From the NCBI GenBank assembly GCA_902787365.1, contig CADAGC010000047.1, positions 1 to 33,061 on the forward strand: a stretch of DNA of 33,061 bases, read 5' to 3'. Under the pieces are notes generated by a model. It searched no databases. It was not told where the DNA came from and saw nothing but the letters and a program-made list of their open reading frames with translations. The first letter of the stretch is position 1, and every line of letters starts with the position of its first letter. Source of the stretch: an uncultured Ruminococcus sp. Lineage in GTDB: Bacteria > Bacillota > Clostridia > Oscillospirales > Ruminococcaceae. Position numbers and translations under genes: made by a program. Of this stretch, positions 7,823 to 15,695 are shown piece by piece.

Positions 7823-8338
7823 ATGGCAAGTGAAAAGGTTTTAGCCGCTAAGAAGGAAAAGGTCGACAAGCTCACCGAAATGCTCAAGAACTCCGCTGCA
7901 GGCGTACTCGTTGATTACAAGGGTATCACAGTTGAGGAGGATACAAAGCTTCGTAAGGAGCTTCGTGAGGCAGGCGTCAGCTACTTCGTAGAGAAGAACT
8001 CGATCCTCCGCTTTGCATTCAAGAACGCAGGTCTTGAGGGCATCACCGACGTTCTTGAGGGCACAACTGCTATCGCTATCTCTAACGACGATCAGACAGC
8101 TCCCGCAAGAATACTCGGCAAGTTCGCTGAGAGCGTTAAGGAGAGAGAGATCTTCAACCTTAAGGCAGGTTACATCGGCGAGGAGATCTATGACGCTGCA
8201 GGCGTTCAGGCTCTTTCCAAGATACCTTCCAGAGAGACTCTTCTTGCACAGCTCGTTGGCTCGCTTCAGGGTCCTATCCAGAAGCTCGCAGCTACACTTC
8301 AGGCTGTTGCAGACAAGAAGGAAGGCGAAGCTGCTTAA
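7823..8338 (+). CDS. rplJ: 50S ribosomal protein L10
   Basis: The protein has 171 residues. L10 forms the base of the ribosomal stalk, binds 23S rRNA with its N-terminal part and carries L7/L12 dimers on its C-terminal helix. The sequence shows the typical N-terminus with a VDYKGITVEEDTKLRKELR segment, followed by VEKNSILRFAF, and a C-terminal helix ending in an Ala/Lys/Glu-rich tail. The start ATG follows GAGGTGA. It is the first gene of the rplJ-rplL pair, under the strong promoter and L10 leader upstream. The rest of the usual neighbourhood (rplK, rplA, rpoB) is absent, so the pair stands alone between unrelated genes. Confidence 0.97.
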   Translation: MASEKVLAAKKEKVDKLTEMLKNSAAGVLVDYKGITVEEDTKLRKELREAGVSYFVEKNSILRFAFKNAGLEGITDVLEGTTAIAISNDDQTAPARILGKFAESVKEREIFNLKAGYIGEEIYDAAGVQALSKIPSRETLLAQLVGSLQGPIQKLAATLQAVADKKEGEAA

Positions 8339-8351
8339 TTGCAGCATAGTT

Positions 8352-8371
8352 GCATAGGAAAAAGCCTATGC
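8352..8371 (+). other. Intercistronic hairpin between rplJ and rplL
   Basis: GCATAGG (8352-8358) and CCTATGC (8365-8371) form a perfect stem around a 6-base loop with no T-run after it. It may be an RNA stability or processing element helping the excess of L7/L12 over L10. That role is inference. Confidence 0.5.
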
Positions 8372-8413
8372 GCAGACAATTTATTATAATCTAATGAAAA
8401 GGAGTTAATTATC

Positions 8414-8782
8414 ATGGCATCTGAGAAGATCACAAATATCATTGAAGAAGTTAAAGCAATGTCCGTTCTCGAGCTCAAGGAGCTCGTAGACGCAATCCAG
8501 GAGGAGTTCGGTGTAACAGCTGCTATCGCTGCTGCTCCCGCTGCTGGCGGTGCTGCTGCTGCAGCTGAGAAGACTGAGTTCGACGTAATCCTCGCTTCCT
8601 TCGGTGACGCTAAGATGGGCGTTATCAAGGCTGTTAAGGAGATCTGCGGTCTTGGTCTTAAGGAAGCTAAGGAGCTCGTTGAGGGTGCTCCTAAGGCTAT
8701 CAAGGAAGGCGCTTCCAAGGCTGACGCTGAGGACATCAAGGCTAAGCTCGAGGCTGCCGGCGCTACAGTTGAGCTCAAGTAA
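8414..8782 (+). CDS. rplL: 50S ribosomal protein L7/L12
   Basis: The protein has 122 residues, the standard length. Two dimers or more of it form the flexible stalk that recruits and stimulates translation GTPases. The N-terminal dimerisation helix ([20 protein letters not shown]) is followed by an Ala/Gly-rich hinge at about residues 35-52. The conserved C-terminal domain contains [15 protein letters not shown], a [19 protein letters not shown] helix and the closing [16 protein letters not shown] precedes the ATG. It is followed by a strong terminator. Its codon use is very biased, as expected for a highly expressed gene. Confidence 0.98.
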   Translation: MASEKITNIIEEVKAMSVLELKELVDAIQEEFGVTAAIAAAPAAGGAAAAAEKTEFDVILASFGDAKMGVIKAVKEICGLGLKEAKELVEGAPKAIKEGASKADAEDIKAKLEAAGATVELK

Positions 8783-8800
8783 TTTATATTACGCTTATTC

Positions 8801-8831
8801 AAAGGGCTGTCCGAAAGGGCAGCCTTTTTTT
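8801..8831 (+). terminator. Terminator of the rplJL operon
   Basis: A GC-rich stem (AAAGGGCTGTCC with GGGCAGCCTTT, GAAA loop, one wobble and a single-base bulge) is followed by a run of T. This is a classical rho-independent terminator about 20 bases after rplL. Confidence 0.9.
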
Positions 8832-8834
8832 GTA

Positions 8835-8863
8835 TTGACAAATCTTTGCTTTTATGATAAACT
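8835..8863 (+). promoter_or_regulatory. Promoter of the beta-helix/dockerin gene
   Basis: TTGACA (8835-8840), 17 bases, TAAACT (8858-8863), with TGA before the -10 (extended -10). It sits about 35 bases before the chosen ATG at 8899. Confidence 0.7.
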
Positions 8864-8898
8864 TAGTTAAAGTTCTGTTAATAAAGGAGAGGTGCTAT

Positions 8899-10332
8899 AT
8901 GAAAAGGCTTATATCCACAGTCACGGCATTTATGATGATATTTACTCTTGCTGTCTTTCTCCCCGAGGGGGCAATAAGGGCAGGGGCTATCTCGGGCACG
9001 GGAGCTAAGGCAAACCCATATATTGTAACAACATTTGATGAGCTGAAAAATATTTTGAGCCCGAGCGATACATCGGAGCATTCATTTACTAAGGATACAG
9101 ATATCTATGTCAGGCTCGGCAAGGATATATCTCAAAAAGACCTTTCTATGGATAATTATATCGAAACCTATTCAAATTCAGCCAAAACCGTTAATTATCA
9201 TTTAGACCTCGCAGGTCATACCTTATACAGAGAATCTGAATACTGCCGCTATCTGTTTATGATATCATCTAACTCGTGCCTGACTATAAATGACAGCGTA
9301 GGCAGCGGCAAGATAGAAACTAAGTTAGTGACCGATTTTATTCACCCCCATACGTTTTTTGTTATGGGCGGAGGAAATCTTGTGATAGAAAACGGAACAT
9401 TTACATCACTCAACACAAAAACGCAGGGATATATTGAGGAATATATCCTTAATATGGGCGGAGATGTTACAATAAACGGCGGAACATTTTCGTCATATGA
9501 CCGTGTTATAGAGCATGACAGCGGAACCGTCACCATAAATGACGGAACATTTATAATTCACGGAACACATCCCGAAAATGCCCCTAAATGGGGATTGAGT
9601 CTTTGCAAGGACGCAAAAATATATAACTGCACGCTGATAGGCACAGATGAAGTGGCATATATAGAAACCACCGGCTGTCTGATACCCGATATCCTGCCGG
9701 ACAACTACACCATAACGGCTGACGGAGAAAATAAGAAAGTGACGGATTTTGAACAGTTTTCGGGTGATAACAGCAAGCCGTACTGGATCTATGGCAGAGA
9801 GCTTATTATCAAATCGCCCGAAAAGATCGACAGAGTTGACCTGACCCTCACCGAGCCGAAGGCAGGTGAAAAGCCCGACAACACCGCGGCAGTCACAAAG
9901 GGCGAGGCAAAGGTCACATTGGTACAATGGACGGAAAACAATGTACTTGCCGACACCTTTGAGGAGGGCAAGACATATAATGCAAGGCTTTTGCTTTCAC
10001 CGCTTGAAGGCTATACCTTTACCGAAAACACAAAGGTGTATTTTAACGGCAAGCAGGCTGAAATATGGCCGCTGTCACAGATAATTGGCTTTAAAGGAAA
10101 TGTTGCTTATGACCTTGACTTTGACTGCAAGGGTGCGCGCATTCCGGGCGATGCAACTGATGACGGCGCTGTTGACATAAAGGACGTAACGGTGCTAAAG
10201 CAATACCTTGCAAAGTGGAACGTGATGATAAACACGGAGAACGCCGACGTTGACGGCGACAGAGAGGTCACGATAAAAGACCTTACTATCCTAAAGCAGT
10301 ACCTCGCAAAGTGGAAGGTCGAGCTTAAATAG
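8899..10332 (+). CDS. Secreted dockerin protein with beta-helix-like repeats
   Basis: I take the ATG at 8899, after AGGAGAGG, which gives 477 residues. An upstream ATG at 8854 overlaps the promoter. A signal peptide (KRLISTVTAFMMIFTLAVFL) leads into a region with right-handed beta-helix-like strands at about residues 140-225 (GNLVIENGTF, GGDVTINGGTF, GTVTINDGTF). Residues about 312-410 form a beta-sandwich module with FEEGKTYNARLLL and NTKVYFNG, shared with the next gene. Residues 415-477 are a dockerin whose first calcium loop is DATDDGAVDIKD (Thr instead of Asn at loop position 3) and whose second is DVDGDREVTIKD. Similar beta-helices occur in adhesins and in polysaccharide lyases, but I see no lyase catalytic residues. 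Confidence 0.85.
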   Translation: MKRLISTVTAFMMIFTLAVFLPEGAIRAGAISGTGAKANPYIVTTFDELKNILSPSDTSEHSFTKDTDIYVRLGKDISQKDLSMDNYIETYSNSAKTVNYHLDLAGHTLYRESEYCRYLFMISSNSCLTINDSVGSGKIETKLVTDFIHPHTFFVMGGGNLVIENGTFTSLNTKTQGYIEEYILNMGGDVTINGGTFSSYDRVIEHDSGTVTINDGTFIIHGTHPENAPKWGLSLCKDAKIYNCTLIGTDEVAYIETTGCLIPDILPDNYTITADGENKKVTDFEQFSGDNSKPYWIYGRELIIKSPEKIDRVDLTLTEPKAGEKPDNTAAVTKGEAKVTLVQWTENNVLADTFEEGKTYNARLLLSPLEGYTFTENTKVYFNGKQAEIWPLSQIIGFKGNVAYDLDFDCKGARIPGDATDDGAVDIKDVTVLKQYLAKWNVMINTENADVDGDREVTIKDLTILKQYLAKWKVELK

Positions 10333-10350
10333 TATTATAATAGTATATAA

Positions 10351-10377
10351 GAGCTGCCCTGCGGGGCGGCTCTTTTT
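10351..10377 (+). terminator. Terminator after the beta-helix/dockerin gene
   Basis: GAGCTGCCC (10351-10359) pairs with GGGCGGCTC (10364-10372), with one G-T pair, and TTTTT follows. It is a strong rho-independent terminator, so the gene is monocistronic. Confidence 0.9.
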
Positions 10378-10378
10378 A

Positions 10379-10407
10379 TTGACAAATCTCATACTTTGTG
10401 GTATGAT
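10379..10407 (+). promoter_or_regulatory. Promoter of the Fn3/dockerin gene
   Basis: TTGACA (10379-10384), 17 bases, TATGAT (10402-10407), 30 bases before the ATG at 10437. It starts directly after the preceding terminator. Confidence 0.8.
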
Positions 10408-10436
10408 TATAAAAACTAACGAAATGGGGGAAGAAA

Positions 10437-11960
10437 ATGAAAAAGATACTTTCATTACTCACAGTACTTGCGCTTGTGCTGGCACTCGGGGCGTTTTTGC
10501 CCGAAGGGGTGCTGAGGGCTAAGGCACTTGGCAGTATTACGGGGTTCGGTGCCAATTACCTGGGTGAAGATCGTCTTTACTGGAACGAATATGACGGCGC
10601 TGCCTATTACAAGGTAGAGGTCACAAGCCGTGTGCTCAACAAGACCTACAAGGTCACAGAGCCGGAATTCGTTTTTGAGGGTCTGTTCACGGAAAAGGGC
10701 ATTATCTATAACTGCGTGGTAACAGCCTATGACAGCAGCAACAATGCGCTGGCGGTTTCCAGGTCAGAAACGGTTTGTACCTCAGCAAAGCTCACAAATA
10801 TGAAGATAAATGACGACCTGACAATGACTTGGGACGAGTTTACGGGCGATTATGAAGAGATACACGTTAACATCAATCTTAACAGCTCGACAGGCTCAGT
10901 CGCAGGAACTACCACAGGCGCAGACCTTAAGCCCTATTTATCAGACCAGCCTACAGGCAGATACAAAATATGGGTGGTTGCTAAGGTAAAATATGATAAC
11001 ACGCTTTATTCCGACTATGTTTATTTAGACTATGAGAGTACGGCACTGTTTGTGACCTCAACAAAGGCGACCATTACTCAGCCGCAGGAGGGTATGACAC
11101 CTGCCGACACACAGGTCACAAGCCTTGTTCTCAATGACGGCGATATAAACGCAAGTGAAGCCGTAAAAAGGACTGTTCTCTCGTGGGAAGATGAGAGCGG
11201 CAGCGCTTTAGGCAATACAGACAAGTTTGAGTGCGGTAAAAAATATACCGCAACATTAAGAGTTGCACTTGTGGGCAGAATATATCTTGACTTTGATACA
11301 GGATACTACAAATATGTCACCTCGTCTGTAAACGGCATAGACACAGCTGTTGCACACACCTACGGAAACCAGATCTATGAGCTATGCGTCGAAATCACCG
11401 TTCCCAAAACAGTCAAGAACATAAGCATTGAAGTAGCCGACCCCAAAAAGGGCGAGGCTGTAAATGACAGCGCGGCTGTAACTGGCGAGGGTGCTGCTGT
11501 TATAAAATATATAAAAGGACCTACCAAGGATATACTCCGCACAGACCTTGTGACCTGGTATGACGGTCACAAGGCGCTTGACAGCAGCACGGTATTTGAA
11601 GCCGGCAAGACCTACTCGGTAAGGGCAACGCTGAAAGCAGACAGCGGATATGTCATCAACGCAAACACCAAAGTCACTATAAACGGAACGGAAGCAAAGC
11701 CTCTGTCTGACGAATACGGCGAGAGTGTAGTAGTATACAAAGCAGACCTTGTCTGCCCGCCCGACCGCATTCCCGGTGATGTTAACGGCGACGGCGAAGT
11801 TACAGTCAAGGACGTAACACTCTTAAAGCAATATCTTGCCAAGTGGAATGTGACTATAAACAAGTCAAACGCCGACGTTGACGGCGACAGAGAGGTCACG
11901 ATAAAAGACCTTACTATCTTAAAGCAGTATCTTGCAAAGTGGAAGGTCGAGCTTAAATAA
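10437..11960 (+). CDS. Secreted dockerin protein with Fn3-like and beta-sandwich modules
   Basis: The protein has 507 residues. The signal peptide is MKKILSLLTVLALVLALGAF. Residues about 30-120 look like a fibronectin-III-type fold (LYWNEYDGAAYYKVEVTS, then YNCVVTAYD). Residues about 208-320 and 322-440 are two copies of the beta-sandwich module also present in the preceding gene, recognised by F-x-x-GKxYxxxxxL and, in the second copy, NTKVTINGTEA. Residues 445-507 are a dockerin with loops DVNGDGEVTVKD and DVDGDREVTIKD, followed by KQYLAKWNV and KQYLAKWKV. Everything visible is binding or structural, with no catalytic signature. It has its own promoter and its own terminator. Confidence 0.87.
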   Translation: MKKILSLLTVLALVLALGAFLPEGVLRAKALGSITGFGANYLGEDRLYWNEYDGAAYYKVEVTSRVLNKTYKVTEPEFVFEGLFTEKGIIYNCVVTAYDSSNNALAVSRSETVCTSAKLTNMKINDDLTMTWDEFTGDYEEIHVNINLNSSTGSVAGTTTGADLKPYLSDQPTGRYKIWVVAKVKYDNTLYSDYVYLDYESTALFVTSTKATITQPQEGMTPADTQVTSLVLNDGDINASEAVKRTVLSWEDESGSALGNTDKFECGKKYTATLRVALVGRIYLDFDTGYYKYVTSSVNGIDTAVAHTYGNQIYELCVEITVPKTVKNISIEVADPKKGEAVNDSAAVTGEGAAVIKYIKGPTKDILRTDLVTWYDGHKALDSSTVFEAGKTYSVRATLKADSGYVINANTKVTINGTEAKPLSDEYGESVVVYKADLVCPPDRIPGDVNGDGEVTVKDVTLLKQYLAKWNVTINKSNADVDGDREVTIKDLTILKQYLAKWKVELK

Positions 11961-11966
11961 CAACAC

Positions 11967-11996
11967 AAAGACTGCTGCGTAAATGCGGCAGTCTTT
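11967..11996 (+). terminator. Terminator after the Fn3/dockerin gene
   Basis: AAAGACTGCTGC (11967-11978) pairs with GCGGCAGTCTTT (11985-11996), with one wobble and a 6-base loop. The T-run is short, but the stem is long and sits just after the stop codon. Confidence 0.8.
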
Positions 11997-12000
11997 ATGA

Positions 12001-12029
12001 TTGACAAAAACTGTTATAACTGGTATAAT
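12001..12029 (+). promoter_or_regulatory. Promoter of the LRR dockerin pair
   Basis: TTGACA (12001-12006), 17 bases, TATAAT (12024-12029), with TGG before the -10. A perfect consensus promoter about 40 bases before the ATG at 12067. Confidence 0.9.
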
Positions 12030-12066
12030 ATAGGCAAATAAACAAATCGGAAAGAGGTAGTTTTAT

Positions 12067-13167
12067 ATGAAAAAGACTATAGCCTGCATAGCGGCGGCAG
12101 CATTGGTTCTGGCAGGGGCACAGGCGCTCCCCTGCGGCGTGGAATGGTCGGGCACTACCATGATAGCACAAGCACTCTCGGAAAAGGGGTTTGAATACAC
12201 CCTGCTTGATGACGGCACAGCCGAAATAAGCGGCTACACGGGCAAAGAAACTTCACTCACAATACCCGAGACCCTCGGCGGCAAAAAGGTAACAAGCATA
12301 GGCGTAAATGCTTTCTATGAGAATACGTCTATAACATCTGTCACTTTCCCCGACAGCGTGAGCGCAATAAACAGCAACGCTTTCTGCGGCTGCGAAAAGC
12401 TCAAAAAAGTCACCCTGCCCTCAAAGCTTGAAACACTTGACACCTTTGCCTTTCAAAACTGCACAGCACTTGAAAGCATATCTATCCCCGCAACAGTAGG
12501 CAGGATAGGCGACTATGCCTTTATGGGCTGCACATCTCTTAAGGCAGTCAATATGAAAAAGGGGCTTGCAGAGATCGGCGACGGCTCGTTCTGGGGCTGC
12601 ACCTCGCTTGATAGTGTATACATTCCCAACACGGTAACGTACATCGGCAGCAGCTGCTTCTTTGGCTGCACCTCGCTCAAAGACGCCACCATATCGGGCG
12701 GAGTGGAAATAATAGGCGGCAGCTCGTTCAGCTGCTGCGGCCTTGAAGAGGTAGTGATAAACAAGGGTGTGAAAGAAATAGGCCCCTTTACATTTGATCT
12801 CTGCCAAGACCTTACCACGGTAACTATCCCCAAAACCGTAACCAGCATAGACGAAGATGCCTTTTACGGGTGCAGCAAGTTCAGCACGGTAAAGGGATAT
12901 AAAGGCTCGTATGCCGAAGAATACGCCAAAGAGAACGGTCTAAAGTTCATACCCATAGAGGAAGACGGCGGCCGCACCCCCGGCGACGTAAACGACGATG
13001 ACGTTGTTGACATCAAAGACGTAACAATTCTAAAGCAGTACCTTGCCAAGTGGAATGTGATGATAAACACGGAGAACGCCGACGTTGACGGCGACAGAGA
13101 TGTCACGATAAAAGACCTCACTATCTTAAAGCAGTATCTTGCAAAATGGAAGGTAGAGCTTAAATGA
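12067..13167 (+). CDS. Secreted BspA-type LRR protein with dockerin
   Basis: The protein has 366 residues. A signal peptide (MKKTIACIAAAALVLAGAQA) is followed by about nine BspA-like leucine-rich repeats from residue 60 to 275, each about 23 residues with the pattern IPxTVxxIGxxAFxxCTSL. Such repeats form a curved solenoid used for binding proteins or glycans in surface adhesins. Residues 304-366 are a dockerin with loops DVNDDDVVDIKD and DVDGDRDVTIKD; in the first, Asp replaces the usual Gly. The dockerin DNA is nearly identical to that of the two preceding genes. No terminator separates it from the next gene, 44 bases downstream, so the two likely form an operon. Confidence 0.9.
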   Translation: MKKTIACIAAAALVLAGAQALPCGVEWSGTTMIAQALSEKGFEYTLLDDGTAEISGYTGKETSLTIPETLGGKKVTSIGVNAFYENTSITSVTFPDSVSAINSNAFCGCEKLKKVTLPSKLETLDTFAFQNCTALESISIPATVGRIGDYAFMGCTSLKAVNMKKGLAEIGDGSFWGCTSLDSVYIPNTVTYIGSSCFFGCTSLKDATISGGVEIIGGSSFSCCGLEEVVINKGVKEIGPFTFDLCQDLTTVTIPKTVTSIDEDAFYGCSKFSTVKGYKGSYAEEYAKENGLKFIPIEEDGGRTPGDVNDDDVVDIKDVTILKQYLAKWNVMINTENADVDGDRDVTIKDLTILKQYLAKWKVELK

Positions 13168-13211
13168 TCACATATAAAATATAAGGAGAAAATTATCAGG
13201 AGGATAAAAAT

Positions 13212-15092
13212 ATGAAACGGCTCATATCAATACTGACAGCGGCGGGCATAATGCTAAGCCATGCGGCCTTTCTACCGAACACGGCAGGCACGGCGGCGGC
13301 TGCCGACTTCAAGCCCGTCAAGATAAACGCCACAAACTTCCCCGACCCGATGTTTCGGGCGGTGATTTCGGGCAGAGAGTATGACCTTGACGGCGACGGC
13401 ACGATAAACGAATATGAGATGATAAGGCTTCGCAATATTCATTGTGACGGCTTAGGGATAAAGAGCCTTAAGGGCATTGAGCTTTTCCCCGAGCTGCGTG
13501 GGCTTTACTGCACAAACAATGACCTGACGTCTTTAGACCTGAGCGGCAACAAGCTGCTCACAGGCGTCTGGTGCAGCGACAACCCGAACCTCGGCAAGAT
13601 AGATGTATCAATGCTGCCCGACCTTTTGTGGCTCTACTGCTTCAACTGCGGGCTTACATCGCTAAACATTGATGATAACCCGCATATGGCATATCTCGAA
13701 TGCAACGACAACGCTATTAAAAAGCTTAACTTAGAAAACAACACCGAGCTTGAACATCTTATATGCAACTACTGTGAGCTGTCATCACTTGATCTTAGCA
13801 ACAATCCCAACCTTGCCCACCTTGACGCCATAGGAAACAAATTTAAAAAGCTTGACGTCACCTGCTGCCCCAAGATGAAGCGTCTTGATATATGGGATAT
13901 GCCCGGACTCGGCAGCGTAGATATAAGCAAATGCGAGGGCTTGCAGTATTACTGCTGCGCAAACAATGGTGTTACAAAGCTTGACATAAGCCACAACCCC
14001 GAGCTTACCAAGATAAACTGCTCATACAACCAGATAGAGAAGCTTGACCTGTCAAACGCACCCAAGCTTTCGGTGCTTTACTGCAACGACAACCCGATAA
14101 AGACGCTCGATGTATCAAACTGCCCCAAGCTGCACTTTTTGCAGACGTTCAACAACGGCTTCACAAAGCTTGCCATAGGCGACTGCCCGTTCCTTGTAAA
14201 GACCTATCAGCAGGGCGTCAAGGACGATGTTATGGGCGTAGCGCACGAGTGGGTGCTGGATTTCGGCGGCGATGACTCAACGCAGGGCGACAGCAAGTAT
14301 TTCCTCTCATTTGATGACAAGGTAAAGCTTGACCTTAAGGCCACCAAGCCTGCGCAGGAGACATCGGTCTACCGTGAAGATGACAACACCGACGAGAAAT
14401 ACTTGGTCACAAGAGAGCAGGCAATAGTCACTCTTTACAAAATGGCAGGCAGCCCCAAGCCCACGCTGACCAAATCGAGGTTTACCGATGTAAAGAACGG
14501 CAAGGACTACACCGCAGCACTTCTCTGGGGCGAGCAGAACAACATCTGCACGGGCTTCCCCGACATATCGTCTGACACATTCGGCGTAGGCAAGTGGGTC
14601 ACAAGGCAGGATCTGGCGCTCATGCTTATGAGATACTCAGAGGCGGTAGGCTACAATAGGTCGATAGACTTCGGCAGGTCTGATGATTTCAGCGACTACT
14701 ATGACATTGACGCCTATGCGTGGGAGGCCATAACCTGGGCTGCCACCTGGAACATCATGATAGGCAAGGGCGACCCGAACGCCCCCAAGGAGCAGCGCAG
14801 GATAGACCCTCACGGCAAGGCGACAAAGGCCGAGTTCCGTGAAATGCTCATAAGAATGTTAGAGGTCAACAATGACACCGCCGACATCTTCATAGGCAGG
14901 CTGCCGGGCGACGTCAACGACGACGGCGAGGTGAACATCAAAGACATCACCCTGCTCAAACAATCCATCGCCAAGTGGAACGTTATCATAAACGCAAAAA
15001 ACGCCGATGTAAACGGCGACAACAAAGTGGATATCAAGGATATAACCATTCTAAAGCAATACCTTGCAAAGTGGAAGGTAACGCTCAGATAA
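13212..15092 (+). CDS. Secreted EF-hand/LRR/SLH protein with dockerin
   Basis: The protein has 626 residues and starts after AGGAGG. After the signal peptide comes an EF-hand-like loop at about residues 57-69 (DLDGDGTINEYE). Internalin-like leucine-rich repeats follow at about 75-320 (LDLSNNPNLAHLDAIGN pattern), many with a Cys in the C-N-x-N or YC-x-x-N position. Residues about 398-552 show three S-layer-homology-like motifs (TREQAIVTLYKMAG, TRQDLALMLMRYSEAVG, TKAEFREMLIRMLE, with FTDV and FSDY segments). Residues 564-626 are a dockerin (DVNDDGEVNIKD, DVNGDNKVDIKD). The first dockerin repeat reads KQSIAKW where the other dockerin repeats in the window have KQYLAKW. The protein combines a possible wall-binding region with a cohesin-binding one. 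Confidence 0.9.
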   Translation: MKRLISILTAAGIMLSHAAFLPNTAGTAAAADFKPVKINATNFPDPMFRAVISGREYDLDGDGTINEYEMIRLRNIHCDGLGIKSLKGIELFPELRGLYCTNNDLTSLDLSGNKLLTGVWCSDNPNLGKIDVSMLPDLLWLYCFNCGLTSLNIDDNPHMAYLECNDNAIKKLNLENNTELEHLICNYCELSSLDLSNNPNLAHLDAIGNKFKKLDVTCCPKMKRLDIWDMPGLGSVDISKCEGLQYYCCANNGVTKLDISHNPELTKINCSYNQIEKLDLSNAPKLSVLYCNDNPIKTLDVSNCPKLHFLQTFNNGFTKLAIGDCPFLVKTYQQGVKDDVMGVAHEWVLDFGGDDSTQGDSKYFLSFDDKVKLDLKATKPAQETSVYREDDNTDEKYLVTREQAIVTLYKMAGSPKPTLTKSRFTDVKNGKDYTAALLWGEQNNICTGFPDISSDTFGVGKWVTRQDLALMLMRYSEAVGYNRSIDFGRSDDFSDYYDIDAYAWEAITWAATWNIMIGKGDPNAPKEQRRIDPHGKATKAEFREMLIRMLEVNNDTADIFIGRLPGDVNDDGEVNIKDITLLKQSIAKWNVIINAKNADVNGDNKVDIKDITILKQYLAKWKVTLR

Positions 15093-15096
15093 TAAC

Positions 15097-15132
15097 AAAA
15101 GAGGCTTATGCACAGCGCATAGGCCTCTTTTT
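15097..15132. terminator. Bidirectional terminator between the SLH/dockerin gene and the Nudix gene
   Basis: AAAAGAGGC-TTATGC pairs with GCATA-GGCCTCTTTTT around ACAGC, giving A-runs and T-runs on both sides. It can stop transcription from the plus-strand dockerin unit and from the minus-strand Nudix gene that converge here. Confidence 0.85.
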
Positions 15133-15144
15133 CAAGATGTAAAG

Positions 15145-15549
15145 TTAGCGTATGAATTTCTTTGCCTTGTTGACAATGCTTCTGTCGTTGTCGTAGGCAA
15201 GCACACTGCCTGCACGGTCTATCTCCACCCACTTGATCTCAGCTATCTCGTCCTCCTGCGGAACATAGTCGGTATTCTTCGCCTTGGCGATAAAATACAC
15301 CACTATCTTCTGAGTGTCCTTCTTAGGGGAATAGCTGACAGTTTCTCTGAATGTGGGGTCAAGATTGACCTCGATGCCCGTTTCTTCGAGTATCTCACGC
15401 TTTGCAGTTTCTACTTCTGTTTCATCACCCTCGACATGGCCTTTGGGGAAAGACCAGTGGCCGCTGTTTACATGCTTGATCAGTAAAATTTCCGTGTTGC
15501 CGTGATACTTTCGATACACTATGGCGCCACAGGATTTTTCATGCAGCAT
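15145..15549 (-). CDS. Nudix hydrolase, Ap4A-hydrolase-like
   Basis: The protein has 134 residues, the normal size of a single-domain Nudix enzyme. The Nudix box is complete, from Gly in GHVEGDE through REILEETGI (GX5EX7REUXEEXGU), so magnesium-dependent cleavage of a nucleoside diphosphate-linked substrate is expected. The N-terminus MLHEKSCGAIVYR, followed by WSFPKGHVE, is typical of bis(5'-nucleosyl)-tetraphosphatase-like members. The exact substrate cannot be read from sequence. The gene stands alone with its own promoter and a terminator shared with the converging dockerin gene. AAAGGAAC precedes the ATG. Confidence 0.93.
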   Translation of the reverse strand: MLHEKSCGAIVYRKYHGNTEILLIKHVNSGHWSFPKGHVEGDETEVETAKREILEETGIEVNLDPTFRETVSYSPKKDTQKIVVYFIAKAKNTDYVPQEDEIAEIKWVEIDRAGSVLAYDNDRSIVNKAKKFIR

Positions 15550-15585
15550 ATAAAAGTTCCTTTCTTCATTAGTTGTATTGTATTA

Positions 15586-15614
15586 ATTATATCACATTTT
15601 TTGTCAGTTGTCTA
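15586..15614 (-). promoter_or_regulatory. Promoter of the Nudix gene
   Basis: On the minus strand TAGACA (15609-15614), 17 bases, TATAAT (15586-15591), with TGA before the -10. It lies about 37 bases before the ATG at 15549. Confidence 0.75.
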
Positions 15615-15658
15615 CACTCTAAAAAGAATTAATGGCGATTTTGTATATTTTGCACAAT

Positions 15659-15689
15659 AAAACTCCCACACATTGTTGTATGGGAGTTT
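15659..15689 (-). terminator. Terminator after the unknown dockerin gene
   Basis: On the minus strand AAACTCCCA pairs with TGGGAGTTT across a 12-base loop and TTTTATTG follows. It starts about seven bases after the stop codon at 15696. Confidence 0.8.
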
Positions 15690-15695
15690 GTGTGT

